A stretch of DNA of 64,000 nt. Source: Brienomyrus brachyistius. Its lineage: Eukaryota; Chordata; Actinopteri; Osteoglossiformes; Mormyridae. The notes under the pieces are model-generated. The model did no database searches, was not told the origin of the DNA, and saw only the letters and a list, made by a program, of their open reading frames with translations. Positions 1 to 13,300 of this stretch are shown one piece after another. Each line of letters starts with the position of its first letter. The stretch's first letter is position 1. The stretch is taken from assembly GCF_023856365.1 (NCBI RefSeq), contig NC_064542.1, forward strand, positions 16,840,863 through 16,904,862, given 5' to 3'. Made by a program: the position numbers and the translations under genes.

Positions 1-1242
1 AGATTAATATGACGCAGCTGTGTACATGTTTCCAGAAAAGCCAAAACCACTAATGTCTTTTTCTTGTGAATTTTCTTGCAGTATTTCAATGACCTGGATT
101 TTGAGTAAGACAGGAAATATTCTGGACAAACCAGTCCTTAACAAAATTCAAGGTATATTTGATAAAATATAAAACTCAAATGTCTTTTAGAGGCATATAA
201 AGAACCATTTTGATATATGTAACTATGCCATCACTGTTCATATATAGACATATATTAAATAGGTAATAACTGATTTTTTTAAGCACTGTCATTAAAACAA
301 AAATAAGGATATAAAAAAGGAAAATAAAAGACAATGACAAATAATTAGAAAAAAAAATATACAACAATTTGAGTGGCCCTGTACAGCCAGCGAGGGATCT
401 GGGAGGAGCCAGCTGGCAGGCGGCCTGCAGGGTCCCTGGGCCCCTGCCCAAGTGCCGAGCTCAGTTAGAGTGGGCCTATGAAAAAGTGCATCATTAACGG
501 CAATTACGGGCAAGATAAGCTGTGCCGCATAGTGCCTTGCAGAAACAGAAGTACCACATAACCACACCCATCCCCTTTGCCCAGAGACGCAGTCATGTGA
601 CCACTTGTGGATTCCTGGTTCTGAGCTTCTCCCCTGCCCGCTGCAGGTGAATGATAATGGCAGGCGGAGACTGGCAGCTATATCTGATGGATGGCTTGCT
701 CAACAGGGCTGTCGCAACTGTGCTGCTGTTTCTGGTTTATCGTGTGTGCTCAGGAAGTGGGGGGGGCAGTGAGCAAGAGAGGAGCCCTTCCTGAACACCC
801 AACTGTCCTTTTATACTGGCATTATATGGGCATTCCAGAAACACAAATCCTGCAGCCACTCTCCCTTTTGTTGTCCAAAGGAATGATAATAATAACCTAG
901 AAGAACGCATTGTCCTCTCAGTGAACCACTGAGTTGCAGTTAGTGGTCCATCAACCCCTTACAGGATTTGTCCTTGATGTCTCAATCGTGTGGAGAAAAT
1001 TAGGGACAGCTTCCATGACACCTCCAAGTGTTCTTTAAGGTTAGAGGTAGGCAGCAGATCTGAACTGTACTCTGGGAAGTGATCAGAGAGGAGCCGGGGA
1101 AGAGAGTGCATCGGGGTGAGGCGTGTACCCGGGAAAGATGGACTGATCATGCTGGGAACTTCACCATGAGTCACTAACCAGAAACATGAGGGTTATCACT
1201 CCACTGCATTTGTAGAACTCAGAGAGGGACAGAGGAGGGGGG
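1..1242 (-). other. dock11 3' UTR and downstream flank
   Basis: Sequence after the stop codon. I found no AATAAA on the minus strand in this stretch, so the 3' end of the transcript cannot be placed; it may lie beyond the window. A GC-rich block at about 370-480 and 600-720 has no recognisable coding homology. No other gene is visible. Confidence 0.5.
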
Positions 1243-1332
1243 CTAGCTGAGGTCAGTGGAGGTCCCACTGATTACTCGGAAAACATGCATGGAGTTCTGC
1301 AGAAGAGAATGCATCATGTCCTCCTGGAAGAT
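1243..1332 (-). CDS. dock11: dock11 exon 53 (terminal coding, stop TAG)
   Basis: Residues 2021-2049 and stop. [20 protein letters not shown] then ISGTSTDLS, aligned with the mammalian [26 protein letters not shown] tail. Acceptor CTCTGCAG; phase fits exon 52. The frame stops at TAG 1245-1243, about nine residues earlier than the mammalian tail. It was too short to show up as a long open frame and was found by homology. Confidence 0.9.
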   Translation of the reverse strand: MFQEDMMHSLLQNSMHVFRVISGTSTDLS

Positions 1333-4300
1333 CTGCAGAGAACAGAGAATAAATACATTATGGATTCAACTAGGAAAATGAGCTGCAACAACGCGGTCAT
1401 GCAAACCAAAAATGAAAGATAAGCGAACAAACTCAAAATTGCAAAATGTAACTGAGAAAGACCAAACACTGAAAGAGCACCAGACAAGTTAAATAATACA
1501 GACAAAAGATGACCCGACACACGGCAGACACAGCAGCAACAGGGACGTGGGCATCCCTGCATTTCATGCAGTTGCAAGAGAAAAATATGGAAAGCTAAGC
1601 AGAGACCTTCTCATCTTCTCAAGATCATGCATACGGTTATTTTGTTTATATTACCCCACACTTCTTTACATCAGAACAATCTGACGGCATGTTAGGGTGG
1701 AAAAAAAGGGCAGCAGAGTCAGCAAGTTGTGGTCAGGTGCACCATCCAACAAACGTTTATTCACGATTTTTACCCTCATATTTTAATATCAAGTTCAGTG
1801 ATTGGCAGCTGCAAAAAGTGCATTTTAAGACATAAACACACGCTCATTTAAAATTATATATCAAACATAAATCACTAGGCAACTATGCAAGTGAAAATAC
1901 AATTATGACAATTCTTAATGGACCACCTTGAGCTCCGAGAACAACATCAATGTTTCTTGGCTTAGATTACAGTGCTAGGAATCCTACTGGTGTGACGTAC
2001 CACATACTGTAATTCTTACAATGCTTCACAAAAGTTGAATGCCCTAAGAAAAATGTCATTCGCCATTCCACACCAGAACTCTCCACCACAGGAAGCAAGT
2101 TCTGTATGTAGGTTCTTTTAGTTCTGATTATCATTTTAGTCTCTGTGGAAAATGATGGAATAATGGGGCCGATTTAATTATTATTTAAACACAGGCCATC
2201 TAAAACCATCTAATGCAAAGCTTTTTACACATGAACCACCTCAGAATGTATTACGCCGTCTGCGTACATTATGATTGATCATCAAGAACATTTTACTGGG
2301 TAAAAGCTTCTGTTATTTTCTCTCCATGCAAGTGTTTGCTGCATTATGGGATGTTGCAGAGAAATTTCATCACTCTCTCTTTTTACGTTTTTAGATGCTT
2401 AGCTAGTTTGAACTTCTTTTCGTATCTCTTTGGACATTGTGTGGTCCTGTTCATTTTGCATGCTAACGATATCACTGATACGTCGTCACGTGGCACCATT
2501 TATAGGCCTTGGGACAAGAGCACTGTCCTGGACCCGATAGTGATAATATGGATGCACCCATACCAGGGAGTATACGTTTGAGTATATATGAATGTCAGAC
2601 TGGAACACATCTCCCCTCTTACAAGATGAGGACCAAAATGCTGGCAAATAACCAGTGAATAGTACTTAGACGTATTCTCAGCCAACTTGGTCCAGTTTGA
2701 ATCTTGTCTAATATCTTTTCAGTAATATCAGCAATGACATGAAATAAGTACACAACGGAGCTACGTTGATTTGTATAAAATATTCAAGTTAGCTACTAAT
2801 GTAAGTAACTACGGTGCACTAGCAGGGTTGCTAGCCCTGGGACTCCCACGCTGGGACCCCTGACAGATGAAGAAGCTACCTGAGACACATACTAGGGTCG
2901 GCACATTTTTACCATTTCCAGGAGAGATTAATGGATAGGAAGTGCATTCACCCCCCCCCCCCCCCACCAGATTTGGAAAGTGGTTTTTATTCTAATTCTG
3001 ATCCTGACCTCAGTGTCCATTACTCCAGTGGAGCAGACACAGTTAGGCTCTCGTCCTGCTGGATGGGTCTCAGTGTGGCTTGCCAAGACTCACGTCAAAA
3101 CAGTGTCATGCAAAATGTAAATATACAGTAGCTTTCTAATACTTTATTAAAAGTGACATTAACACTTTTTCAAAGGGAAAAGTCTTTGGCACTCAGAATG
3201 ACTCTTGTAGATGTTCAGTGCCTCAGCCTTTCCTAACTTAGTCTTAGTCGGCAATGCACGTCAAGCTAGACTGGCTTAAACAGATCTAACTTGTTGGACG
3301 CTGCTTTTCATGCTCCACTGAAAGATAGGATCTGTGTATTCGAAGCACTTCTGAGCTTGTTCGTTCACATCCACTCTCTAATTTCACTGATGAGAAGCGC
3401 GATGACCAAATGTTCAGAGAACGCACGCAACGCCGCTCCATCTCCCCGAAGACGTCGCTGCTTCTGTTTAACAGGAATTCAAAGTGACGACTCCCTGTAC
3501 AACAATCGCAGGGTTCTGATGTTCCTGAAACTCACCGACCTCTGCTTGCTGCTTCCTCAATTCCCTGAACTGCTATCAGTTTGACTTCGCTGTGTCCTCT
3601 CCTAGAGGGCAGCATACTTTTCATACCTTGCCAGGCATGGACCTGCCCTGTTCCCTCAATGGGACTTACCTCCCCGGAACTCTTACAGCCATTGCAATAC
3701 ATGCTCGATGTTAATGACATGGCCTCCTGCTAACAGCATAACTGTACTGCTCTAAAGTGGGAGAATGACAATTACTTACTATATAAACAAGGACACAATA
3801 ACCTTATCATAAGACACTAAGCATTCATTTCTCTGTTCAACTGTACGCAATGAACAATCAATCAATTATTTTGGCCAATATTGCGATTATTTAACAAGAT
3901 TACTGACTGACTTTTGAAATATCATGCATTTTCTGATAAAAAAACTAGTCTTTTTAACAGTGGATTTACTTGAACTCTAAATATAATTAAATGATAAGCA
4001 ACATGTGCTGGTGCAGTGAATGAATGCTTTGGGCATGTGCCGGGTGGTGCTTTAAATTCTGAAAAATCTTTGCAGATGTGAAAGAAATAAAACAGGGATG
4101 GAATGGGGTGCACTGGATTCATAACACAAGACAAAACGGGAGCATCATTGCGAAACGAAATGCGGAAGAATAATCATTTCATCTTGATTATTTTGTTTTG
4201 ACAGTTGTTGGAACTTGTAACTGAAATTAAAATTCCATTAATTGCCCACCTTAAAAATCAATGACCCAAACTATAAAGTTATCACATTTATACACATACT

Positions 4301-7300
4301 TAGCAAGTACGTAGATTTCATGTCAATATTCACTTACACCCCAAAATGTACCATAAGAACATGGGAAATTTACAAATAAGCCGAAGTTATTTGGCCCATC
4401 AAGCTCGTTTGGGGAGAACTTAACTAATAGCTCAGAGTTGTTAAAATCCTATCTAGCTCTGATTTATAGGAACTCCATACTCTAACTACACTCTAACTAA
4501 AGAAGTGCTTCCTCAAATTCATTTTAAAATGTTCTCCTGCTAATTTCCACCTATGGCCACAAGTTCTAGTATTTAAACTAATGTTGAAGTAGCCATTTGG
4601 CTGATCAGCACCCAGACCTGTTAGAATCTTATATACCTGGATCATTTCCCCCCCTTAGTCTCTTTTGCTCAAACCTGAACAGATTCAGCTCAGCTAACCT
4701 CTCCTCATAAGACATTCCTCTAAGACCAGGAATCATTCTCGTAGCCCTATGTTGTACCCTTTCCAAGGTAGCAATGTCCTTGTTAAGGTATGGTGACCAA
4801 ACCAGCACACAATATTGTAGGTGGGGTCTTACCATATAATTATATAATCGTAGCATCACCTCCCTTGACTTAAACTCCACACCCCTAGAGATGTAACCCA
4901 ACATCCTATTGGCCTCTTTTATTGCTTCACCACACTGGCAAGAGTGGGACATGGAAGCATTAACATACACACTGAGGTCTTTCTCATAATCAGCTACCTT
5001 TATTTCAGTGGAACCCATAAAATATCTGTACTTTACATTTCTGCTCCCTGTACTCGTCCTTGTACAGATGGAAATATAATGTATCATCATCAGCAATAAG
5101 GACTGCATCCTGCACAAAACCCCTGGCTGTGGGATTCATTAAGGGAGGAATTGGAGGCCAGGTGCTGCATACCTGTTCATGAATGATGTCCGACAGCTCC
5201 TTCACCATGTCCTTAAAGTTAGCTTTGAGGCCCTCGTGGTACTCAAACTGATCTTCTTTGATCAAGCGCTCGTTGATGTCCAAGGCCACACTGCATGACT
5301 GAACAAAGCTCCTGCAGTGACACACGAGGAAGAAGCCAGAAGGAATGATATGATGAAAAGTAAATATCAAAATGAAACACGTTTTTTGGAAAAAAAACAT
5401 TTTGCATTATTTACAATTGTTAATCTTTGTTAGAATTTAATGCAAAGGGTACAGAAGGAAAATCATATCTTTCCACAATGGCTTAAATATTAATTTGCTT
5501 ATAGTGGGAAATAAAAATTGAAAAATAACAACTATTCACATATTTTCTCGTACATCCTCCTCACCCCGGTCCTCAGTGACCCCCCAGCCAGAGCATGTTT
5601 TTGTTCCACCCTAGCTCCACATTTTTGGTAATTGAAAAGGAGCAAAGACAAGGACTGTCTGGGGGGGTCCCCAAGGACAGGGTTGAGAAACTTTGATTTA
5701 AAGTATTTTGTCAGGCCTTAGTTTTAGGCTAAAGTTCATTATGACGTGTCAGGCTTGTGCTGGAGCACGAATGAATGCTCTGGGCATGTGCTGGGTGGTG
5801 CTTTCATTTCTGAAAAACCTTTGCAAATGCCAGTCACACAATCTTGCAACAATTGCCCTCATTCTCATTGTTCATTTGTAACCTAGATTAACTGTTAGCC
5901 TTTACCGCTGCTTTCACTAGTACAGTTAAGCCAAAAAAAAAAAAAACAAAGCATAAAGATATTGATTTACACAATTTGCTTGTGTACATAAAACAATAAA
6001 ATTCATCCATCCATCCATTTTCCAAACCGCTTATCCTATTGGGTCACGGGGGGTCCGGAGCCTATCCCGGAAGCAATGGGCACGAGGCAGGGAACAACCC
6101 AGGATGGGGGGCCAGCCCATCGCAGGGCACACTCACACACCATGCACTCACACATGCACACCTATGGGCAATTTGTAAACTCCACTTAGCCTCAGCATGT
6201 TTCTGGACTGTTGGAGGAAACTGGAGTACCTGGAGGAATCCCCACGATGACACGGGGAGAACATACAGACTCCACACATGGAGCCCGGGCAGAGAACCAG
6301 GTCCCAGTGGTGAGACTGATCAGTGATAACCACTGTGCCACCATGCCGTCACACTTTAAGGATCGTGATTAATAGATAAATGAATATTTTGCATAGATAA
6401 TAAAAACAAACACTCTAGAGCAGTGTTTCCCAAGCAGGTCCTCAGGGACACACAGACTCTGCTTCCTCCTAGCTGCCTGCCAGACGGTTCACATTTTTGC
6501 TCCCTCTCAGCTCCCTGCCAGGATTTGGCTCATTGTTCATGTATTTATAATGAACTTACCTAAAAATCTCTTTGAGCTCCTTAACTTTCTTGCTGCTATA
6601 TTGGCTGGATTTGACATCATCTAGGAAAGTCCGAGCATAAGCCATGGGACCAGCATTGACCTGTTGAACAGAGGGAACAGACCCATCACCTTCCAAAAAC
6701 ACCTTCTTTTAGTCTTAGTTATGTTCCATATACTAACTCAAATTATGTCAGAAACACAAGGAATAACCCTAGACACACAAGAGCAGTGATACAAATCGCT
6801 AGTCCCTGATTCAGAGCATTGAGTCCCATCCTAGGTGGTGCCAGAGCACTGACTCACATCCCGTGTGACATTAAGGGTACCTGCACGCTGACGCAGCCCT
6901 GCAATTTCAGCTGCAGCTGAATCATATCCACTTCTGTGCTGGAGCAGAGCTTCTGCAGCTCAGCCGTACGGTCACGCATCTCATCAATGGCAACGTCGAT
7001 GGGCTTCAACTCCACCTGCTTCTCTCCCACCACCTCAATCCTCTTTTTCACGTAGGGAAAGGTGTTTGCAGCTGCGGGGACGCGGGGGGGGGGACAAGCA
7101 TGGTCCGTGACTTCAACAGAATCCTTGAAGTTTACGTGAAAGCTGAGGGTGCTTCTACAGGTATTTCACATGACACATTTTTAACAGCATTTACAAATCG
7201 AGATAATTTTGGATGAAAATCCTTTCCTAAGAAATTACTGCAAAAAAAAAAAAAAAGAAATTTTGAAAGAAACTGATTTTGATTGGTTCTACTCTTCATT

Positions 7301-10300
7301 CTTGTCTTCTAGCTGAGAGAAACTATTTCTGTTAGGTTAGATTTGGGTAAGAATAAGGGGGTGGACATGGACATTCTTTGGCCAGGTTTGTTGGTTTGCT
7401 TCATCCCCACTCCCATCCTAAATCCCTCTGTAGGGTCTGCTGGGGAAGGAACTGTACTAAACAAGTTCATCATAATTACAGCCTCATGCACTGTGTAATA
7501 GCCTGTGTACACTTGTTTAATTGCAGAACGCTATTTAATCTTCCTTTCCTTAAGGTGTTTACAGTATGAAAACAATGCATTTACAAAAAATTTATAAAAT
7601 TACTTCAGTAAACAGAGTTTATTATGCTTTCCTCTTTTGGGGAACACTATCGAACTGGGTAATAACTTACTCACAAATGCTACCAAAACTACTAAAAAAG
7701 CCGCAGACACAAGGGGACATCCCTTCATATTAAATAATGTTGCGCACAAGACGATTTAAAGACACTCACAATGGTTTTTTAGCGTATCTTTAGCTAACAT
7801 CTCAACAGCTGTAAGGAGAAGCACAGTATCTAAAAGAATGATGTGTGTACTTTTAACTGGATAAACAGCTAGCAAATATTTGTTCAGTAAAACCACACGC
7901 TTAATCCAAAAAAAAAAATAACTGGCACTTAGCTACTTTACTGTCTATGTGATAACATGTCCAAACCCTTTATGAACTCTCCGTGACCTTTGACTTGATA
8001 AAAGTTGGAAGGTGGATGGATACACTGATAGTCTTTATTAACATTTTAATTTTGAGTTCTATAAATACCTTAGACTGAACCTGTATACCATATTTATATA
8101 TATCTCATCAGGATTGGATGACTGGTCCTGCCTGCTTTACCTGACCTATCGACAATGTCCTCCTTTACCTGGGTTCTCATAAGCTTAGCACTGCCCCCGC
8201 CACACATACTTGTCAGCACTGTCCTTCTCTTGCACTGCTCCTCTACACCACCGTGCTTCTTCCCAGACAGGGTATAGGGCGTCTCGAACACGAAACGGTT
8301 AATGTTGTGGCTTTTCTCAAAGTCTGTCTTCCTCTCCGACAAGTCCTTCTCATCAAAGTAAGGCTTCACGAAAGTGACCTGGATGTAAGCAAACTTTGAG
8401 TCCAGCTCCTTGGCATTTACCTGATGGAAAGCATTAAAAAAAAAGCCACTTACATTCGTGCACAGAGCAAAATGGCCATTGGGTTTTAATAAAATGAAAC
8501 AGAGAACATCTACAGTACAGTTTGTGCAACGTCTGTGTGTGAGCATGCCTTAGTGGCCAAAGCCTTAGCTTTCTTCTTGCTCCTGATCATCATCATTTAG
8601 TGACTCATTGTTGTTTCTGTCTATTTTACTCCCCCAGCGACTCAAGACCTGAGATTCCACCGAAAAATACTTCTGCTTCCATAATTTCACACTTAAAGTG
8701 TAGCTGCACGTTACTGGGGGTTTCCCATGAATCTGCATTCCCCCACCCCCCACTTCCCAAGTTGGACACTGTGTTCTCACCGTCCTGCTGGCCCAAAAAG
8801 GGGAATACCCAGATAACCCTCTGCCTAGAGGTTCCCATGGTAGCCGGCTGTCCTCACACTTTCCTAAACGTTCCCCATAAGGACAGCATTCAATTCTGGA
8901 GAAAACTGACCTTGTGGGGTGTCCTCACATTTATCACGTTTTGTAGTGCCCAGTGTGTGTGTGTGCATGTGTTAATGTGAGAATGATTGCGTGTGTGTGT
9001 GTGTGTGTGTGTGTATGGGCGCTGTGTACATTAGTGAGTTCTGGTCTTACTTGGATCCTCAGCAGAACATCTGTTGTTTACTGAGGGTCACACAAAAAGA
9101 GTGACTCACATAAAACTAGAATTTTCAGAAGAACCACACCTTACTGGAATCCTGTATGATCTTCACATTTTCTACTCCGAATTTGTCTCCATACAGAGAA
9201 AGCAGGCGGTGGGAGATTTCAGATAAGCCAGTGAGCTTTGGCTCCTTGTAGATGTACTCCTTCCCATCCTCTTCCTCAAAAAAGCCCTGCGGACAAAATG
9301 GGCCTTCATCAGAAATACAAAACCTACAGAATGTCACTAGGAAATAAATTCTCTTAAGAAATGAAGTAATGCTACAGAACAACAGGCAGGGACTGTGAAT
9401 GCTGGAGTGAATCTGAATGCTCGAAAATAAATGATTAATATTGGAACCTCGAATGTATCACATGGGCAGCATGGTGGTGCAGTGGTTAGCACTGTTGCCT
9501 CACACCTCTGGGACCCGGGTTTGAGTCTCCACCTTTGCAAGTTTGCATGTTCTCCCCATGTCGTCGTAGGGTTTCCTCCGGGTACTCCGGTTTCTCCCCA
9601 CAGTCCAAAAACATGCTGAGGCTAATTGGAGTTGCTAAATTGCCCCTAGGTGTGCATGTGTGAGTGAATGGTGTGTGTGTGCCCTGCGATGGGCTGGCCC
9701 CCCATCCTGGGTTGTTCCCTGCTATCGTGCCCATTGCTTCCGGGATAGGCTCCAAACCCCCCGAGACCCAGTAGAATAAGCGGTTTGGAAAATGGATGGA
9801 TGGATGGAATGTATCACACATCAAATGAACATTTAATTTATGTGCATATATACAGCTTGTAATCCAAGTTTGCAGTAATGAGTTTGGATGACATCATACA
9901 CACCACTTTGGAGGGAAGAGTAAGGCAGCTGTTTGATTGTTCCTGGCAACATATGCTAAAAGACAGATGTGGACAGTTTAGATCCAGAAAGTTAAAATTC
10001 AGACCAAGATTTTGTTTCAGCAAACCAGTTACTGTAAATACTCTGTGACTTTGACTCTTTACACTCAACTGGTTAACTGAAACAAAATCTTGATCTGAAT
10101 TTTCACTGGATTTTTTTCTGGACCAGAACTAGCCCCCGTGTATAAATAAAATGTTATTCAAAGGACTGGCCCACAAACCGATGACTGATAAGGACTTCAG
10201 GCTTTGTGTTATTGTTGAAGGTACACTTGAAATTCATAACGTGAATGAGTTGGCAGAATATATGCTAAATGTGAATTTAAACAATATCTTCTCATGTGCT

Positions 10301-13300
10301 TTTAAAAGGGGTTTGTGTTAGTGCCTATGGAGGCAGGTTATTGTGCTGCGAGTCCACAGAGGGTCTCCACATAAAATATAACTACTCTGTATTACTCAGT
10401 TGGCCATTTTGTTCAGGCCTAATTCACAAATCTACAGAAAACCACGATGTAGCCACACCCACACTTCCATAGAGGTCCTATCTTTTAGTTTTTAAACCAC
10501 ACCCACCCAGAATATTATAAAGGAGAGGCTAGACTGACCTGTCCATAAAAGGCCACCCTGAAGAATGTTCCCAGTAGCCTGCGACGCGTCTGCATGACCT
10601 CCAGGACCTTTTTGTAGGCATGCTGCAATGTTTCGTACAGTCGTCGCAGTTTCTGTAAGATGTGAAAAACACACGTCACTGGTTAATCGTCAATTCGGGA
10701 ATCAACATGATGCTGATTCCTACTCATAAAGGCCAGGTACAGGACAAGAAAGGGCTAAGACCCAACTTATAATATAAACAAAACAAAATGTACATGACTG
10801 GTAAAGGCAAAGAACAGGCTATCAGGGACAGATCAGGAATACACTTGTGATGGTCACACTGCTGGGTTAGATAAGACTCCCATGCTAAAACTTGCGTAAG
10901 GTATCCATCCATCTATCCATCCATCCATCCACCCGTCCACCCGAGCTGGACCCTATCCTAGATAATATAAGGCAGAAGGCAGGACAGCACACATACACAA
11001 GCACACAGTAGGACCTGAATAGCCTTTCTGCATGTCTCTGCACTGTAGGTGGAAACTGGAGCATGAGGTTGGATACAAACACCATCAACACGTGTACTGC
11101 GGTTCAGGAAGCACACCACAGAGATGTCGGACACAGCAGCCGAAAAGCGGTGCATAAGCATAAACGATTTCCTGAAAGGACAGTAACTGCTGGATCCATT
11201 TTAACTCCCAAAAAGGCAGAGGAAGACAAGATACAAAGATAATTGTTGGTATGCAAGGGCATAAATTATGAGCTCCTGCCCCACAGATACAATCTGTAGA
11301 TGGCAGTCCAAAATAGTGGGAGATTTAGAAGGTAAAAACCAGCAACAAAATATAGCAGCGTGGAACAGAAAAAAAGAGATAAAATGTTTTTCTCTTATGT
11401 GGAATGATAACACAGGGCTATGGAAAAAAAACAGAACTAAGACCAGAACAGACTTTAGCATTACTTAAAAGGGTTATTTAATGGGCCACATTTCATCATG
11501 TCTTACTATGTAAATAAATCTAATAAAAATCTTATGCACTTGTAGAATGTGAGAGAACTACTGTCACCACTACATTCCTCCCAAAGTCCAAAAATATTTT
11601 GTTAGGGGTGTCGCTAAATTCCCAATAGTGTGTGACTGTGCGTGTATCTCCCATAGTGTGTGACTGTGCGTGTATCTCCCATAGTGTGTGACTGTGCGTG
11701 TATCTCCCACAGTGTGTGACTGTGCGTGTATCTCCCATAGTGTGTGTATGTGCGTGTATCTCCCATAGTGTGTGACTGTGCGTGTATCTCCCACAATGTG
11801 TGACTGTGCGTGTATCTCCCATAGTGTGTGTATGTGCGTGTATCTCCCATAGTGTGTGACTGTGCGTGTATCTCCCATAGTGTGTGACTGTGCGTGTATC
11901 TCCCACAGTGTGTGACTGTGCGTGTATCTCCCATAGTGTGTGTATGTGTGTGTATCTCCCATAGTGTGTGACTGTGCGTGTATCTCCCATAGTGTGTGAC
12001 TGTGCGTGTATCTCCCACAGTGTGTGACTGTGCGTGTATCTCCCATAGTGTGTGACTGTGCGTGTATCTCCCATAGTGTGTGACTGTGCGTGTATCTCCC
12101 ATAGTGTGTGACTGTGCATGTATCTCCCATAGTGTGTGACTGTGCGTGTATCTCCCACAGTGTGTGACTGTGCGTGTATCTCCCACAGTGTGTGACTGTG
12201 CGTCTGCCATACCTCAAACTCGTGCCGTTTCTCGTAGACAGAAATGATGAGCTTTGCAATGTGAGTGATTAGCTCGTATCGCTCGGCTTTCCAGAGCCCA
12301 TCCACACACACCTCCAAATGCTCCACCAACACTTCCTGTGAAGCACATAATTACCGTTACATGGCAGACCGTCAGCTTCCAGAGCTACGAAATGCTGGTT
12401 GTTCATTCAGAAGATGACGTCAAAATAGCAGGTTTTTATCACACTGAAGGAAACTTTTGGTTCCTTGTGTAGTATAAATATAATCTGCATCCCAATCAAA
12501 CACACACACACACACATGCACAGATACTGTATATACAGTACCCTCTACAATTATTGGCACTCCTTGTAAAGATCTGTAAAAAGGGTTATTCTCATTCTGT
12601 AAAAAAAAAATCTTTCATCAAGAAAAATGTGTGCCACAATTATTGGCACCCGTGGAAATTATAGTGAACACCATGTAACTGAAGCATGTTTTCCATGTAA
12701 ATTGTACATCTTTGAGTTGATTGGAGTGAGGAGGAACCTTCAAGGTGTAATCCAAATAACTAGAGTACAAATATTAGGTGACATAGAGTGCAAATTCCTT
12801 AAGTCATCCATCAACATTGGAAACATAAGAGAACACACAATCCAAAAAAGGTAGAAGTGTGTTGACATTCATAAGTCAGGGAAAGGGTATTAAAAAAAGC
12901 CACTTGTCTGAACATGCCCATTTTCTAGTACTGGAACAATGATAAACAAAAGTGGATGACTGGAACTGTTACAAACTTTCCTGGAAGAGGGCCCAAGTTT
13001 ATTTTGCCCCCACGTACAGTGAGGAAAATTGTAAGAGAGGCAAAAAATCCCCAAGGTTCACCATTGTTGGTGAATTACAAGACCAAGTAAAATCTTGGGG
13101 TTACCACATGTGGTGGAGGTTCTGTGATGGTGTGAAGCTGTTTTTCTTCCAAAGAAGAAGACGCTCTGTATTTCCAACCTTATAAAATGAGACTCAGTGC
13201 TGTTATACTGGAAAAGGGAGGTTGTACAAAGTATTAAATGCACAAGTGAACATGTGTTTTTTTTCTCTTTAATTTCTTGATGAAGGATTTGTTTTTCATT

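Noticed and set aside
5005..5172. Extension of exon 52 beyond SDIIHEQ
   Set aside because: A GT donor follows the Gln codon and the continuing frame runs into LINE sequence. The true C-terminus was found in exon 53.
6039..6326. Open frames on both strands at copy 1 of the SINE
   Set aside because: The same frames recur in all SINE copies and are disrupted differently in each.
9464..9560. tRNA gene from the A- and B-box-like sequence
   Set aside because: There is no cloverleaf or anticodon arm, and the same head is repeated at other copies with target duplications, so it is a SINE.
11532..12332. A 266-codon minus-strand open frame, and two more of 229 and 198 codons in the other frames
   Set aside because: Only its first 41 codons are exon 46. 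The rest is the 28-bp minisatellite, which is open in all three frames because its unit lacks stop triplets.
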